DNA from: Bacillota bacterium
Lineage (GTDB): Bacteria; Bacillota; Clostridia; Saccharofermentanales; UBA5734
DNA: 12,059 bases
Reading direction: 5' to 3'
NCBI GenBank assembly: GCA_023438965.1
Contig: JAEXPB010000323.1
Span: 1 to 12,059 of the forward strand
The notes under the pieces were generated by a model. It was not told where the DNA came from, made no database searches, and worked only from the letters and a program-made list of their open reading frames with translations. Made by a program: the position numbers and the translations under genes. Below, piece after piece: positions 1 through 6,785 of the stretch; positions within the stretch are counted from its first letter, which is position 1, and each line of letters opens with the position of its first letter.

Positions 1-1
1 G

Positions 2-469
2 AGCCGGGACGCCGCGCGCCATTACCAGCATAGCGAAATTGGCTACAATTACCGGATGAGCAATGTTGTCGCCGGCATCGGGCGGGGCCAGCTGAAAGTG
101 CTTGGCGAGCGCGTAGCCCAGAAACGCCGTATTTTTGAGTATTACCGACAGACGATCGGCCAATTGGATGGCGTCGAAATGATGCCGGTCAATGACTGGA
201 ATGAACCCAACTGCTGGCTGACCTGCATTCAGTTGACCGGCCGGGTCAAGCCGCTGGACATCATGCTGGCGCTGGAGAAGGAAAACATCGAGTCCCGTCC
301 GATTTGGAAACCGATGCATATGCAGCCGGTTTTTGCCGGATGCGATTTCTTCGGCGAAGGCATATCCGAAAAAATATTTGAAAACGGCGTTTGCCTGCCC
401 AGCGATACCAAGATGAGCGAGGCCGATCTGGCGCGCGTGACGGATATTATCAAGGGGCGGTGGCACTGA
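2..469 (+). CDS. Sugar aminotransferase, DegT/DnrJ/EryC1 family (C-terminal part, 5' end cut by window)
   Basis: The reading frame is open from base 2 to the TGA at 467-469, giving 155 residues with no start. The gene therefore begins upstream; the ATG at 56 is an internal methionine, because the residues before it (HSEIGYNYRMSN, then AGIGRGQL) are the conserved core of this PLP-dependent family. The segment ESRPIWKPMHMQPVF and the closing LPSDTKMSEADL stretch are typical of enzymes that aminate a UDP-4-keto-6-deoxy-HexNAc, as PglE does in bacillosamine synthesis. The PLP-binding lysine lies outside the window. The next two genes are a PglC-like phosphoglycosyltransferase and a PglD/NeuD-like acyltransferase, which supports that role. 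Family assignment is firm; the exact sugar substrate is inferred from motifs and neighbours. Confidence 0.93.
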   Translation, partial: SRDAARHYQHSEIGYNYRMSNVVAGIGRGQLKVLGERVAQKRRIFEYYRQTIGQLDGVEMMPVNDWNEPNCWLTCIQLTGRVKPLDIMLALEKENIESRPIWKPMHMQPVFAGCDFFGEGISEKIFENGVCLPSDTKMSEADLARVTDIIKGRWH

Positions 470-471
470 GT

Positions 472-1155
472 ATGCCCGGTGAATGTGACATGCAAACCCC
501 GGCCGCCCGGCAAGGGCTTTATCGCCGCTTTTTCAAGCGCCCGCTGGATTTTCTCCTGGCCTTGGCCGCGCTGATCATCCTGGCGCCCTTTCTCCTGATC
601 CTGGCTATTCTGGTTCGCGTCAAGCTCGGCCGGCCGGTCCTCTTCAAGCAAAAACGCCCCGGCTGCCGGGAAAAGATTTTTACGCTCTATAAATTCCGGA
701 CCATGACCGACAAACGGGACGCTAACGGCGCATTATTGCCTGATGACCAGCGCCTGCCCAGGTTCGGCCGGATTTTGCGCAGCACTTCGCTGGATGAATT
801 GCCGGAGCTGTTCAACATCCTGAAGGGCGACATGTCGATTATCGGTCCCCGCCCGTTGCTGGTCCAGTACCTGCCGCTTTATAACGCCGGGCAGAAGCGC
901 CGCCATGAAGTCCGTCCGGGACTTTCCGGCCTGGCGCAGGTCAATGGCCGGAACGCGATCAGTTGGGAGGACCGGTTCGACCTCGACGTTCAATATGTCG
1001 ATAACATTACACTGGCCGGCGATTGCCGGATCATTTGTCAAACGGTGAAAAAGGCGTTGATCCGCGAAGGCATCAACCAGACCGGCGAAGCGACCATGGC
1101 GGCCTTTACGGGCAGCCCGCAGCAAGGATCGCCGGAGCAAGGGAGCAGATCATGA
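472..1155 (+). CDS. Bacterial sugar transferase, PglC/WcaJ-type small phosphoglycosyltransferase
   Basis: This enzyme would transfer a sugar-1-phosphate from a UDP-sugar to undecaprenyl phosphate at the inner membrane, the first step of glycan assembly. From ATG 472 the product is 227 residues. A hydrophobic segment at about residues 25-50 is broken by Pro39, as in the re-entrant helix of PglC. FRTM lies at 75-78, the catalytic Asp-Glu pair at 108-109 (SLDELPEL), GPRPLL at 125-130, RHEVRPG at 144-150 and LAQVNGRN at 154-161. It has only one membrane segment, unlike the five-helix WbaP/WcaJ form. The frame is open further upstream to 391, but that would overlap the aminotransferase by 79 bases; 472 lies two bases after its stop, with AGGGG about 15 bases before. 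The last 14 residues are a Gly-Ser-Pro-Gln tail. Sugar specificity is probably an N-acetylated amino-deoxy sugar, inferred from context. Confidence 0.94.
   Translation: MPGECDMQTPAARQGLYRRFFKRPLDFLLALAALIILAPFLLILAILVRVKLGRPVLFKQKRPGCREKIFTLYKFRTMTDKRDANGALLPDDQRLPRFGRILRSTSLDELPELFNILKGDMSIIGPRPLLVQYLPLYNAGQKRRHEVRPGLSGLAQVNGRNAISWEDRFDLDVQYVDNITLAGDCRIICQTVKKALIREGINQTGEATMAAFTGSPQQGSPEQGSRS
1111..1146 (+). repeat. Short 15-base tandem coding repeat at the 3' end of the sugar transferase gene
   Basis: Bases 1111-1125 and 1126-1140 encode GSPQQ and GSPEQ, followed by a partial third unit encoding GS at 1141-1146. The two full copies are similar but not identical at the DNA level. The unit adds a flexible hydrophilic tail after the conserved phosphoglycosyltransferase fold. 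The end of the repeat also contains the GGGAG ribosome binding site of the next gene. Confidence 0.5.
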
Positions 1156-1826
1156 TTCTCGGGATATATGGCGCCGGCGGATTGGGCCGGGAAGTGCTGG
1201 TTCTGGCCCGGCAGATCAACCGCAGCGAACCCCGCTGGCAGGACATGGTTTTCATTGATGATTCAGCCAGCACGGCCACGCTGAAAGACAAACCGGTTTT
1301 CACGCTGGCCGAAATCCAAAACCGCTATTCTGCCGGCGACATCGAGATCGCCATCGCCGTCGGCGAGCCGGCGGTCCGGCGGATCCTGCGCACGAAAGTG
1401 GCGAATGCCGGTTTTCGGCTGGCCACGCTGGTCCATCCGTCGGTCATCCTGAGCGAGGATACGACGCTGGGCGAGGGCGCCATCATCTGCTGCCAGAATT
1501 TCCTCTCCTGCGACGTGCAGATTGGCCGCAACGTGCTGATGCAGCCTTGCGCCAGCATCGGCCACGACAGCGTGATCGGCGACGATTCGGTTATTTCGAC
1601 CTATGTTTGCATCGCCGGCGGCTGCCGGATCGGCGACGAGGCTTACATCGGCCTGCAGGTCGCCGTACGGGAAAAGGGGCAGATCGGCAGCCGGAGCATC
1701 ATCGGCATGAGTTCATCGGTCGTGCGGGACATTCCGGATGACGTCATCGCCCTTGGCAATCCGGCCCGGGTTGTCAAGGAAAACACGGAACACCGGGTTT
1801 TTCACAAAACAAGCCAGGAGGGATAA
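1152..1826 (+). CDS. PglD/NeuD-family sugar O/N-acyltransferase (left-handed beta-helix)
   Basis: A 224-residue protein whose N-terminal Rossmann-like domain begins with GIYGAGGLGREVL (residues 4-16), the UDP-sugar binding part of the PglD/NeuD family. Residues about 95-200 are imperfect hexapeptide repeats forming a left-handed beta-helix that binds acetyl-CoA (or another acyl donor). His138 in SIGHDSVIGD matches the catalytic base of PglD, and GNPARVVKE near residue 202 is the usual family end. It probably acylates the 4-amino group made by the upstream aminotransferase. The start is ATG 1152, overlapping the previous stop as ATGA, with GGGAG at 1141-1145; a longer open frame upstream lies inside the sugar transferase and is ignored. 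The acyl donor is normally acetyl-CoA. The nearby ACP/ligase genes make a different acyl group conceivable but unproven. Confidence 0.93.
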   Translation: MILGIYGAGGLGREVLVLARQINRSEPRWQDMVFIDDSASTATLKDKPVFTLAEIQNRYSAGDIEIAIAVGEPAVRRILRTKVANAGFRLATLVHPSVILSEDTTLGEGAIICCQNFLSCDVQIGRNVLMQPCASIGHDSVIGDDSVISTYVCIAGGCRIGDEAYIGLQVAVREKGQIGSRSIIGMSSSVVRDIPDDVIALGNPARVVKENTEHRVFHKTSQEG

Positions 1827-1831
1827 GCAAG

Positions 1832-2575
1832 ATGTTATTGAGTGGAAAAACAGCCGTGATTACCGGTTGTCTGCAAGGCATCGGCCGGGCGACGCTGGAT
1901 GTTTTCGCCCGGAACGGCGCCGATGTTTTTGCCTGTTGCCAGCATGAAAGCGCCGAATTCACCGCCCATGTCCAGGAGCTTGCCGCGGCGTGCCAGGTTG
2001 AAATTATTCCGGTCTATTTCGACCTGATGGATGATGATTCGATCAAGCAGGCCGCCCGGGAGATCCAAAAGGCCAGGAAGAGCATCGACATTCTGGTCAA
2101 TATCGCCGGCATGACCCGCGACGCCCTGTTCCCGATGATCACCATGGAACAGATGAAGTCGGTTTTCCAGGTGAACTTCTTTTCGCAGGTTCTCTTCTCC
2201 CAATACATCACCAAACTGATGCTCAAGAACGAAAAGGGCAGCATCATCAATATTTCCAGCATTTCAGCCCTGGACGGCAATCCTGGCCAGCTGGTTTATG
2301 CCGCCTCCAAATCGGCCATGATCGCCGCGACCAAAACCATGTCGGCCGAATTGGCGCCCAAGGGCATCCGGGTCAATGCCATCGCTCCCGGCGTCGTCGA
2401 TACGGCCATGACGGCTGTTGTGCCCCAGGAGGCGATGGACCGGCTGCTCGTGCGCAGCAACATCAAGCGCAAAGGCCAGCCGGAAGAAGTCGCCAATGTC
2501 ATCCTGTACCTGGCCAGCGATCTGGCCAGCTTCGTGACCGGGCAAACCATCCGCGTTGACGGCGGCATCGGCTAA
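1832..2575 (+). CDS. Short-chain dehydrogenase/reductase, FabG-like (first of a tandem pair)
   Basis: A 247-residue classical SDR that would use NAD(P)H to interconvert a ketone and an alcohol in the cytoplasm. The cofactor motif TGCLQGIG is at residues 11-18, NIAG (usual form NNAG) at 90-93, a catalytic serine at about 143 (ISSIS), YAASK with Tyr156 and Lys160, and the C-terminal VTGQTIRVDGG. The start ATG 1832 has AGGAGGG at 1816-1822, which overlaps the stop of the acyltransferase gene. It is followed by a second SDR of exactly the same length. Such proteins are often called 3-oxoacyl-ACP reductase; with an ACP gene four genes downstream an acyl-ACP substrate is possible, but a sugar or ketol substrate fits equally well. 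Confidence 0.93.
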   Translation: MLLSGKTAVITGCLQGIGRATLDVFARNGADVFACCQHESAEFTAHVQELAAACQVEIIPVYFDLMDDDSIKQAAREIQKARKSIDILVNIAGMTRDALFPMITMEQMKSVFQVNFFSQVLFSQYITKLMLKNEKGSIINISSISALDGNPGQLVYAASKSAMIAATKTMSAELAPKGIRVNAIAPGVVDTAMTAVVPQEAMDRLLVRSNIKRKGQPEEVANVILYLASDLASFVTGQTIRVDGGIG

Positions 2576-2580
2576 GGAGG
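2574..2580 (+). promoter_or_regulatory. Ribosome binding site fixing the start of the second SDR
   Basis: AAGGAGG overlaps the TAA stop of the first SDR and lies five bases before ATG 2586. It decides in favour of 2586 over the upstream in-frame ATG at 2556. The start at 2586 also gives MLLAGK, matching the MLLSGK start of the first SDR. Confidence 0.75.
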
Positions 2581-2585
2581 CAAGC

Positions 2586-3329
2586 ATGTTACTCGCAGGG
2601 AAAAATGTGATCATTACCGGCACCAATCGGGGCATCGGCCGCGCCATGCTGGAAGAATTCGCCCGGAACGGCGCCAATATCTGGGCGCATGCCCGCGTCG
2701 CCACCCCGGCCTTCCTGGATGACCTGGCGGCGCTCTCGGCGCAGTATGCGGTCAAGATCTGGCCGCTTTGCTTTGACCTGACCGATTATGATGCGATGAA
2801 AGCAGCGGTCAAGACGGTCATGGCCGCCAAAATCCCGGTCGACGCCCTGGTCAACAACGCCGGCATCACCTATAACGCGTTGTTCCAGATGTCCTCGATC
2901 GACCAGCTGCGCAAGCAGCTGGAAGTCAATTTTGTGGCGGTATTCACCTTCACCCAGTACATATCCAAGCTGATGACCCGCCAGAAATCCGGCAGCATCA
3001 TCAACATTGCCTCGACGGCCGCATTTGACGGCAACCCCGGCAAATCGGTCTATGGGGCGACCAAGGCGGCGATCGTCGCCATGACGGACTCGATTGCGGC
3101 TGAACTCGGCGACAGCAATGTCCGCGCCAATTGCATCGCCCCCGGCATCACCGAAACGGAAATGCTGGCGACGATGCCTGAGGCGGTGGTTGCCGCCGCC
3201 AAAGCCAACGCCGATCTGCGCCGGGGCGGCGATCCGGCCGAAATTGCCCGGACAGCGGTTTTCCTCGCTTCGGACCTGGCCAGCTATGTCACCGGCCAGA
3301 CCATTCGGGTGGATGGGGGACTCAAATGA
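2586..3329 (+). CDS. Short-chain dehydrogenase/reductase, FabG-like (second of a tandem pair)
   Basis: A 247-residue classical SDR. TGTNRGIG lies at residues 11-18, the canonical NNAG at 90-93, the catalytic serine at about 143, YGATK with Tyr156 and Lys160, and VTGQTIRVDGG at the end. Aligned without gaps to the preceding SDR, I count about 113 identical residues of 247 (near 46%), so the pair arose by an old duplication or by joint recruitment of related genes. Most divergence is in residues 31-60 and 196-214; the latter is the substrate loop, which suggests different substrates or opposite stereochemistry. Its stop overlaps the next start as ATGA at 3326-3329, indicating translational coupling to the transketolase genes. 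The exact substrate is unknown. Confidence 0.93.
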   Translation: MLLAGKNVIITGTNRGIGRAMLEEFARNGANIWAHARVATPAFLDDLAALSAQYAVKIWPLCFDLTDYDAMKAAVKTVMAAKIPVDALVNNAGITYNALFQMSSIDQLRKQLEVNFVAVFTFTQYISKLMTRQKSGSIINIASTAAFDGNPGKSVYGATKAAIVAMTDSIAAELGDSNVRANCIAPGITETEMLATMPEAVVAAAKANADLRRGGDPAEIARTAVFLASDLASYVTGQTIRVDGGLK

Positions 3330-4167
3330 GCAGTCCGGAACCAATCAGGCAATGCACGGCGGCTGCCCGCAGCATGCGGCAGAACATCCTGCATTTGGCG
3401 CATCAGGCCGGCAACAACGGTTCGCATGTCGGGCCGGCCCTTTCGATTGTGGAAATCATGGCTGTGCTCTATCTCCAGATTTTGCGCCTGAAGCAGGACG
3501 ATCCGTACTGGGAGGATCGGGACCGTTTCATTTTGAGCAAGGGCCATGGCGCTTTGGGTTATTATGTAGCCATGCATGAAGCCGGCGTCATTTCCCGCGC
3601 CGACTTGTTTACCTATGAAATCAATGGCGGATGCTTTCCCGGACAGCCGTCCAAGCATCTGGCCAAGGGTATTGAATACTCCGGCGGCAGTCTCGGCCTG
3701 GGCCTGTCTTATGGCGCGGGCATCGCCCTGGCGGCGAAGCGGGCGCATAAAGATTTCCAGACCTATGTGCTGATGGGCGACGGCGAGCTCAATGAAGGCA
3801 GCGTCTGGGAAAGCGCCATGTTCGCCCGCCATCAGCAGCTGGACACCTCACCGTCATCATCGACCGGAACCGGATGCAGTCGGACGGCGCCAGCTGCGAC
3901 ATTGTCGACCTGGATGTCGAAGCAGCCTGGCGCGGCTTCGGCTGGACGGTTATCGCCTGCGACGGCCATGATGTCGGCCAGCTGATCGACGCTTTCCGGC
4001 AGCCGCAGTCCGGCGCGCCGCGCGTGATCGTCGCCAGTACCGTCAAGGGCCGCGGCGTCTCGTTCATGGAACATGCCAGGGACTGGCATCACAACCGGCT
4101 GACTGCCGACCTGTATCCCAAGGCGCTGGCGGATTTGAACGGAACGGAGGCTGAGCATGGAATTTAA
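3326..4167 (+). pseudogene. Transketolase N-terminal subunit, interrupted by a one-base frameshift near 3845
   Basis: The N-terminal half of a split transketolase, which binds the diphosphate and Mg2+ of thiamine diphosphate. Visible family marks are GNNGSHVGPALS (about residues 29-40), SKGHGALGYY (71-80) and the cofactor motif GDGELNEGSVWE starting at residue 151. In the first frame the family match stops at Asp173 (3842-3844) and the frame then runs out of homology to a stop at 3983-3985. In the frame one base back, the match resumes at 3847 with LTVIIDRNRMQSDG and continues to the TGA at 4165-4167. Restoring one A, to read GAC AAC CTC, would give QQLDNLTVII and a 280-residue protein of normal length. 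The break lies between GDG and the DRN part of the cofactor motif, so the truncated product could not bind the cofactor. It could be a sequencing error or a true lesion. The start overlaps the SDR stop, with GGGGG just upstream. Confidence 0.9.
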
Positions 4168-5128
4168 TCGCACCACCATCCGGACCTTGTCCATCCTCGG
4201 CCAGCGCGGCGCCTTCGGCACGGCTTTGACGGAAATCGCCAAGGAAGATCCGCGCATCATCGCCCTGACCGCCGATCTGTGCACCACATCCGGATTGGAA
4301 CGCTTCAATGCCGCTTTCCCGGAGCGCCTGATCAATGTCGGCATCGCCGAACAGAATATGATCGGTATAGCCGCCGGCCTGTCTACCCTGGGCAACATCC
4401 CGTTTGCGACGACTTTCGCCAATTTCGCCTCGCTGCGCTCCTGCGAACAGATGCGGCATTTTATGGGCTACATGCAGGAAAACATCAAGATCGTCGGCTT
4501 TGGCGGCGGCTTTGCGATGGGCATGTTTGGCATTACCCACTATGGCATCGAGGATATCGCCTCGATCCGTTCGATCGCCAACCTGACGATCCTCTCGCCG
4601 GCTGACGGCCTGGCTACGGCCAAGGCCACCATCGCCGCCGCCCGGCATCCGGGCCCGGTGTTCCTGCGCCTGACCGGCGTCATGAACCAGCCGATCATCT
4701 ATAAAAACGATTTTGAATTCGCCATCGGCAAGTCCATCCAGCTGCAGGACGGCAGCGATATCGCCATTTTCGCGACCGGCGGCATGGTCAACCAGGCGCT
4801 GCTGGCGGCGAAAACCCTGGCTGACCAGGGATTGACCTGCCGAGTGGTCGACATGCACACCATCAAGCCAATCGATGCCGAAGCAATCCAGGCTGCCTTG
4901 GACATGCGGCTGATCGTCGCGGTCGAAGAGCACAGCGTCATGGGCGGACTGGGCAGCGCCATCGCCGAGATCCTCTCCGGCCTGAACCGGCAGCCGCCGC
5001 TGCTGCGGATCGGCGTGCCGAACGACTATCGTCCGGCCGGCAGCTATGAATACATGCTGGAACAGTATGAGTTGACACATCCGCATATAAGTAAGAAAAT
5101 ACTAGAAAGAGTTAAGGAGCTAAATTAA
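4157..5128 (+). CDS. Transketolase C-terminal subunit (pyrimidine-binding and C-terminal domains)
   Basis: This 323-residue protein is the second half of a split transketolase, expected to form the active alpha2-beta2 enzyme with the preceding gene. Residues about 10-180 are the pyrimidine-binding domain: NVGIAEQNMIGIAAGL carries the glutamate (Glu65) that activates thiamine diphosphate, and GITHYGIEDIA (about 125-135) follows. Residues about 190-320 are the C-terminal domain, with VEEHSVMGGLGSAIAE at 257-272. The reaction class is transfer of a two-carbon ketol unit from a ketose to an aldehyde. The start ATG 4157 has GGAGG at 4146-4150 and overlaps the upstream gene by 11 bases. The last twenty or so codons turn AT-rich and use codons rare elsewhere here (ATA, AGT, CTA, AGA). 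Its place in a glycan cluster points to a dedicated, not housekeeping, role; this is inferred. Confidence 0.93.
   Translation: MEFNRTTIRTLSILGQRGAFGTALTEIAKEDPRIIALTADLCTTSGLERFNAAFPERLINVGIAEQNMIGIAAGLSTLGNIPFATTFANFASLRSCEQMRHFMGYMQENIKIVGFGGGFAMGMFGITHYGIEDIASIRSIANLTILSPADGLATAKATIAAARHPGPVFLRLTGVMNQPIIYKNDFEFAIGKSIQLQDGSDIAIFATGGMVNQALLAAKTLADQGLTCRVVDMHTIKPIDAEAIQAALDMRLIVAVEEHSVMGGLGSAIAEILSGLNRQPPLLRIGVPNDYRPAGSYEYMLEQYELTHPHISKKILERVKELN
5072..5100 (+). promoter_or_regulatory. Possible internal promoter upstream of the ACP gene
   Basis: A perfect -35 hexamer TTGACA at 5072-5077 is followed, 17 bases later, by GAAAAT at 5095-5100, which matches four of six positions of TATAAT. It sits in the unusually AT-rich 3' end of the transketolase C-terminal gene, 30 bases before the ACP start. 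It could let the acp-ligase-luxE-luxC part be expressed on its own. Such a match can occur by chance and the -10 element is weak. Confidence 0.25.
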
Positions 5129-5129
5129 C

Positions 5130-5366
5130 ATGTCAAATCTGGAAAAGTACACCAATGCCTTTGCCACGACCTTCGAAATTGATCCGGCGGCCACCGAAGG
5201 CCTGAAATACCAGGCGATCCCGGTTTGGGACTCCGTCGGCCACATGAGCCTGGTTGCCGCACTGGAAGAAGCTTTCGACATCATGATGGACACGGATGAT
5301 ATCATTGACCTGAGTTCTTTTGAAAAGGGCAAGGAGATTCTCGCTAAGTATGATGTGGAATTTTAA
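5130..5366 (+). CDS. Discrete acyl carrier protein (phosphopantetheine-binding)
   Basis: A 78-residue acidic protein of normal ACP length. The motif WDSVGHMSLV carries Ser35, the expected site of the 4'-phosphopantetheine arm, at the start of helix II; EEAFDIMMDTDDI follows as the usual acidic recognition region. It would carry an acyl (or aminoacyl) thioester for neighbouring enzymes. The start ATG 5130 is one base after the upstream stop, with AAGGAG at 5114-5119. It overlaps the next gene, an AMP-forming ligase, by 17 bases, so the ligase is the likely loading enzyme. The WDS form, instead of the DSLD of fatty-acid AcpP, suggests a specialised carrier and not the housekeeping ACP. The acyl group is unknown. 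Confidence 0.93.
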   Translation: MSNLEKYTNAFATTFEIDPAATEGLKYQAIPVWDSVGHMSLVAALEEAFDIMMDTDDIIDLSSFEKGKEILAKYDVEF

Positions 5367-6762
5367 ACAGCACGCTGACCATTTGGCCGCCTTGACCGAT
5401 CAGGGCGATCGCCTGACCTATGGGCAGCTTGATGCGGCGGCCGGCCAGTTGGCCCGCCAAGTCGGCCGGCGCTGCCTGGTTTTTGCGCTGTGTACAAATT
5501 CCTTCGGCTCGCTGGTGGCCTATACCGGCATGATCACCCATCGCATTGTGCCGCTGCTCCTGGATTCGCACCTGGACCAGGATCTGCTGCGCTACCTGAT
5601 CGACACCTACCGGCCGTCATATTTATGGGTCCCGGAAGCCATGACGGCGCGTTTCCCGACCTGCCGGACCATCTACCGTGATTTCGCGTACTGCCTGGTC
5701 GACACCGGTCTGGACCAGCCCTATCCGCTGGCTGACGAGCTGGCCCTGCTGCTGACAACCTCCGGTTCCACCGGCAGCCCCAAGCTGGTCCGCCTGAGTT
5801 ATGAAAACCTGGCGGCCAACACCGGCTCCATCGTCACCTATTTGCAGCTGGATGCGTCCGAGAAGCCAATCACCACACTGCCGATGAACTATACCTACGG
5901 CCTGTCGATCATCAACAGCCACCTGGCCGTGGGCGCCACTTTGCTGCTTACCGACAAGACGCTCATGGAGAAGGGGTTCTGGTCTTTTTTCAAGGAGCAG
6001 GGCGCGACCTCTTTCGGCGGTGTTCCCTATACCTATGAGATGCTGGACAAGCTGCGCTTTTTCCGGATGGATCTGGGATCCTTGCGCACGATGACCCAGG
6101 CCGGCGGCAAACTGTCGCCGGAACTGCACCGTAAGTTCGCCGAATATGCGCAAGCCGGCGGGAAGCGGTTCATTGTCATGTACGGCCAGACCGAAGCCAC
6201 GGCCCGCATGGCTTACCTGCCGTTTGAGAAATCGCTGGAAAAATGCGGCAGTATGGGTATCGCCATCCCGGGCGGCCGTTTTTCGCTGATCGACGCCGAA
6301 GGCGGGGAGATCCGCGAACCGGGCGTCACGGGCGAGCTGGTCTATTGGGGTCCCAATGTATCGCTGGGCTATGCCGAAGCGGGAACGGACCTGAGCAAAG
6401 GCGACGAGAACCGCGGCTGCCTGGTGACCGGCGACATGGCCCAGGTCGATGCCGACGGTTACTACACGATTGTCGGCCGCAAGAAACGTTTCTTGAAAAT
6501 TTTTGGCAACCGGGTCAATCTCGACGAAACCGAGCGGATGATCAAAGCGCAGTTTGCCGATATTGAATGTGCGTGCGCCGGTGTGGATGACCGGATGTTC
6601 ATTTTCATCGCGCCGGTTCGGTCAACCGATGAGATCCGCAAGTTCGTTTCCGAAAAGACCGGCCTCAATCCCGTCGCCTTTACGGTTGCCGCGATCGACG
6701 CCATTCCCAAGAACGAATCGGGCAAAACCCTTTACCGGGCTCTGGAAGCCTATTACAACTGA
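5350..6762 (+). CDS. AMP-forming acyl/aminoacyl ligase (ANL superfamily), probable ACP-loading enzyme
   Basis: A 470-residue adenylating enzyme. Numbered from ATG 5350, the ATP-binding loop TTSGSTGSPK is at 136-145, YGQTEATAR at 278-286, the TGD adenosine-binding aspartate at about 362, the hinge and C-domain GRKKRFLKIFGNRVN at 376-390, and the catalytic lysine Lys459 in PKNESGKTLYR. All core catalytic motifs are present, so it should activate a carboxylic acid as an acyl-AMP and pass it to a thiol, most simply the phosphopantetheine of the ACP whose gene it overlaps. It is shorter than fatty acyl-CoA ligases and closer in size to DltA-like loading enzymes. The start ATGATG at 5350-5355 is preferred; an ATG at 5320 would extend further into the ACP gene. 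The substrate cannot be read from the sequence. Confidence 0.9.
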   Translation: MMWNFKQHADHLAALTDQGDRLTYGQLDAAAGQLARQVGRRCLVFALCTNSFGSLVAYTGMITHRIVPLLLDSHLDQDLLRYLIDTYRPSYLWVPEAMTARFPTCRTIYRDFAYCLVDTGLDQPYPLADELALLLTTSGSTGSPKLVRLSYENLAANTGSIVTYLQLDASEKPITTLPMNYTYGLSIINSHLAVGATLLLTDKTLMEKGFWSFFKEQGATSFGGVPYTYEMLDKLRFFRMDLGSLRTMTQAGGKLSPELHRKFAEYAQAGGKRFIVMYGQTEATARMAYLPFEKSLEKCGSMGIAIPGGRFSLIDAEGGEIREPGVTGELVYWGPNVSLGYAEAGTDLSKGDENRGCLVTGDMAQVDADGYYTIVGRKKRFLKIFGNRVNLDETERMIKAQFADIECACAGVDDRMFIFIAPVRSTDEIRKFVSEKTGLNPVAFTVAAIDAIPKNESGKTLYRALEAYYN

Positions 6763-6785
6763 CGGGAGACCAATCGGAGAACCGC

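Noticed and set aside
2589..3344. A 251-codon minus-strand open frame opposite the second SDR
   Set aside because: Shadow of an SDR with a complete set of catalytic motifs; no independent support.
3838..3850. Programmed -1 ribosomal frameshifting to join the two halves of the transketolase N-terminal subunit
   Set aside because: The right direction (-1), but there is no slippery heptamer or obvious downstream stem-loop, and no reason for this family to be frameshifted. A missing base explains it more simply.
4064..5086. A 340-codon open frame on the minus strand opposite the transketolase C-terminal gene
   Set aside because: It has no recognisable motifs and mirrors a clearly conserved plus-strand gene. 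Long antisense frames are expected from the biased third positions of G+C-rich codons.
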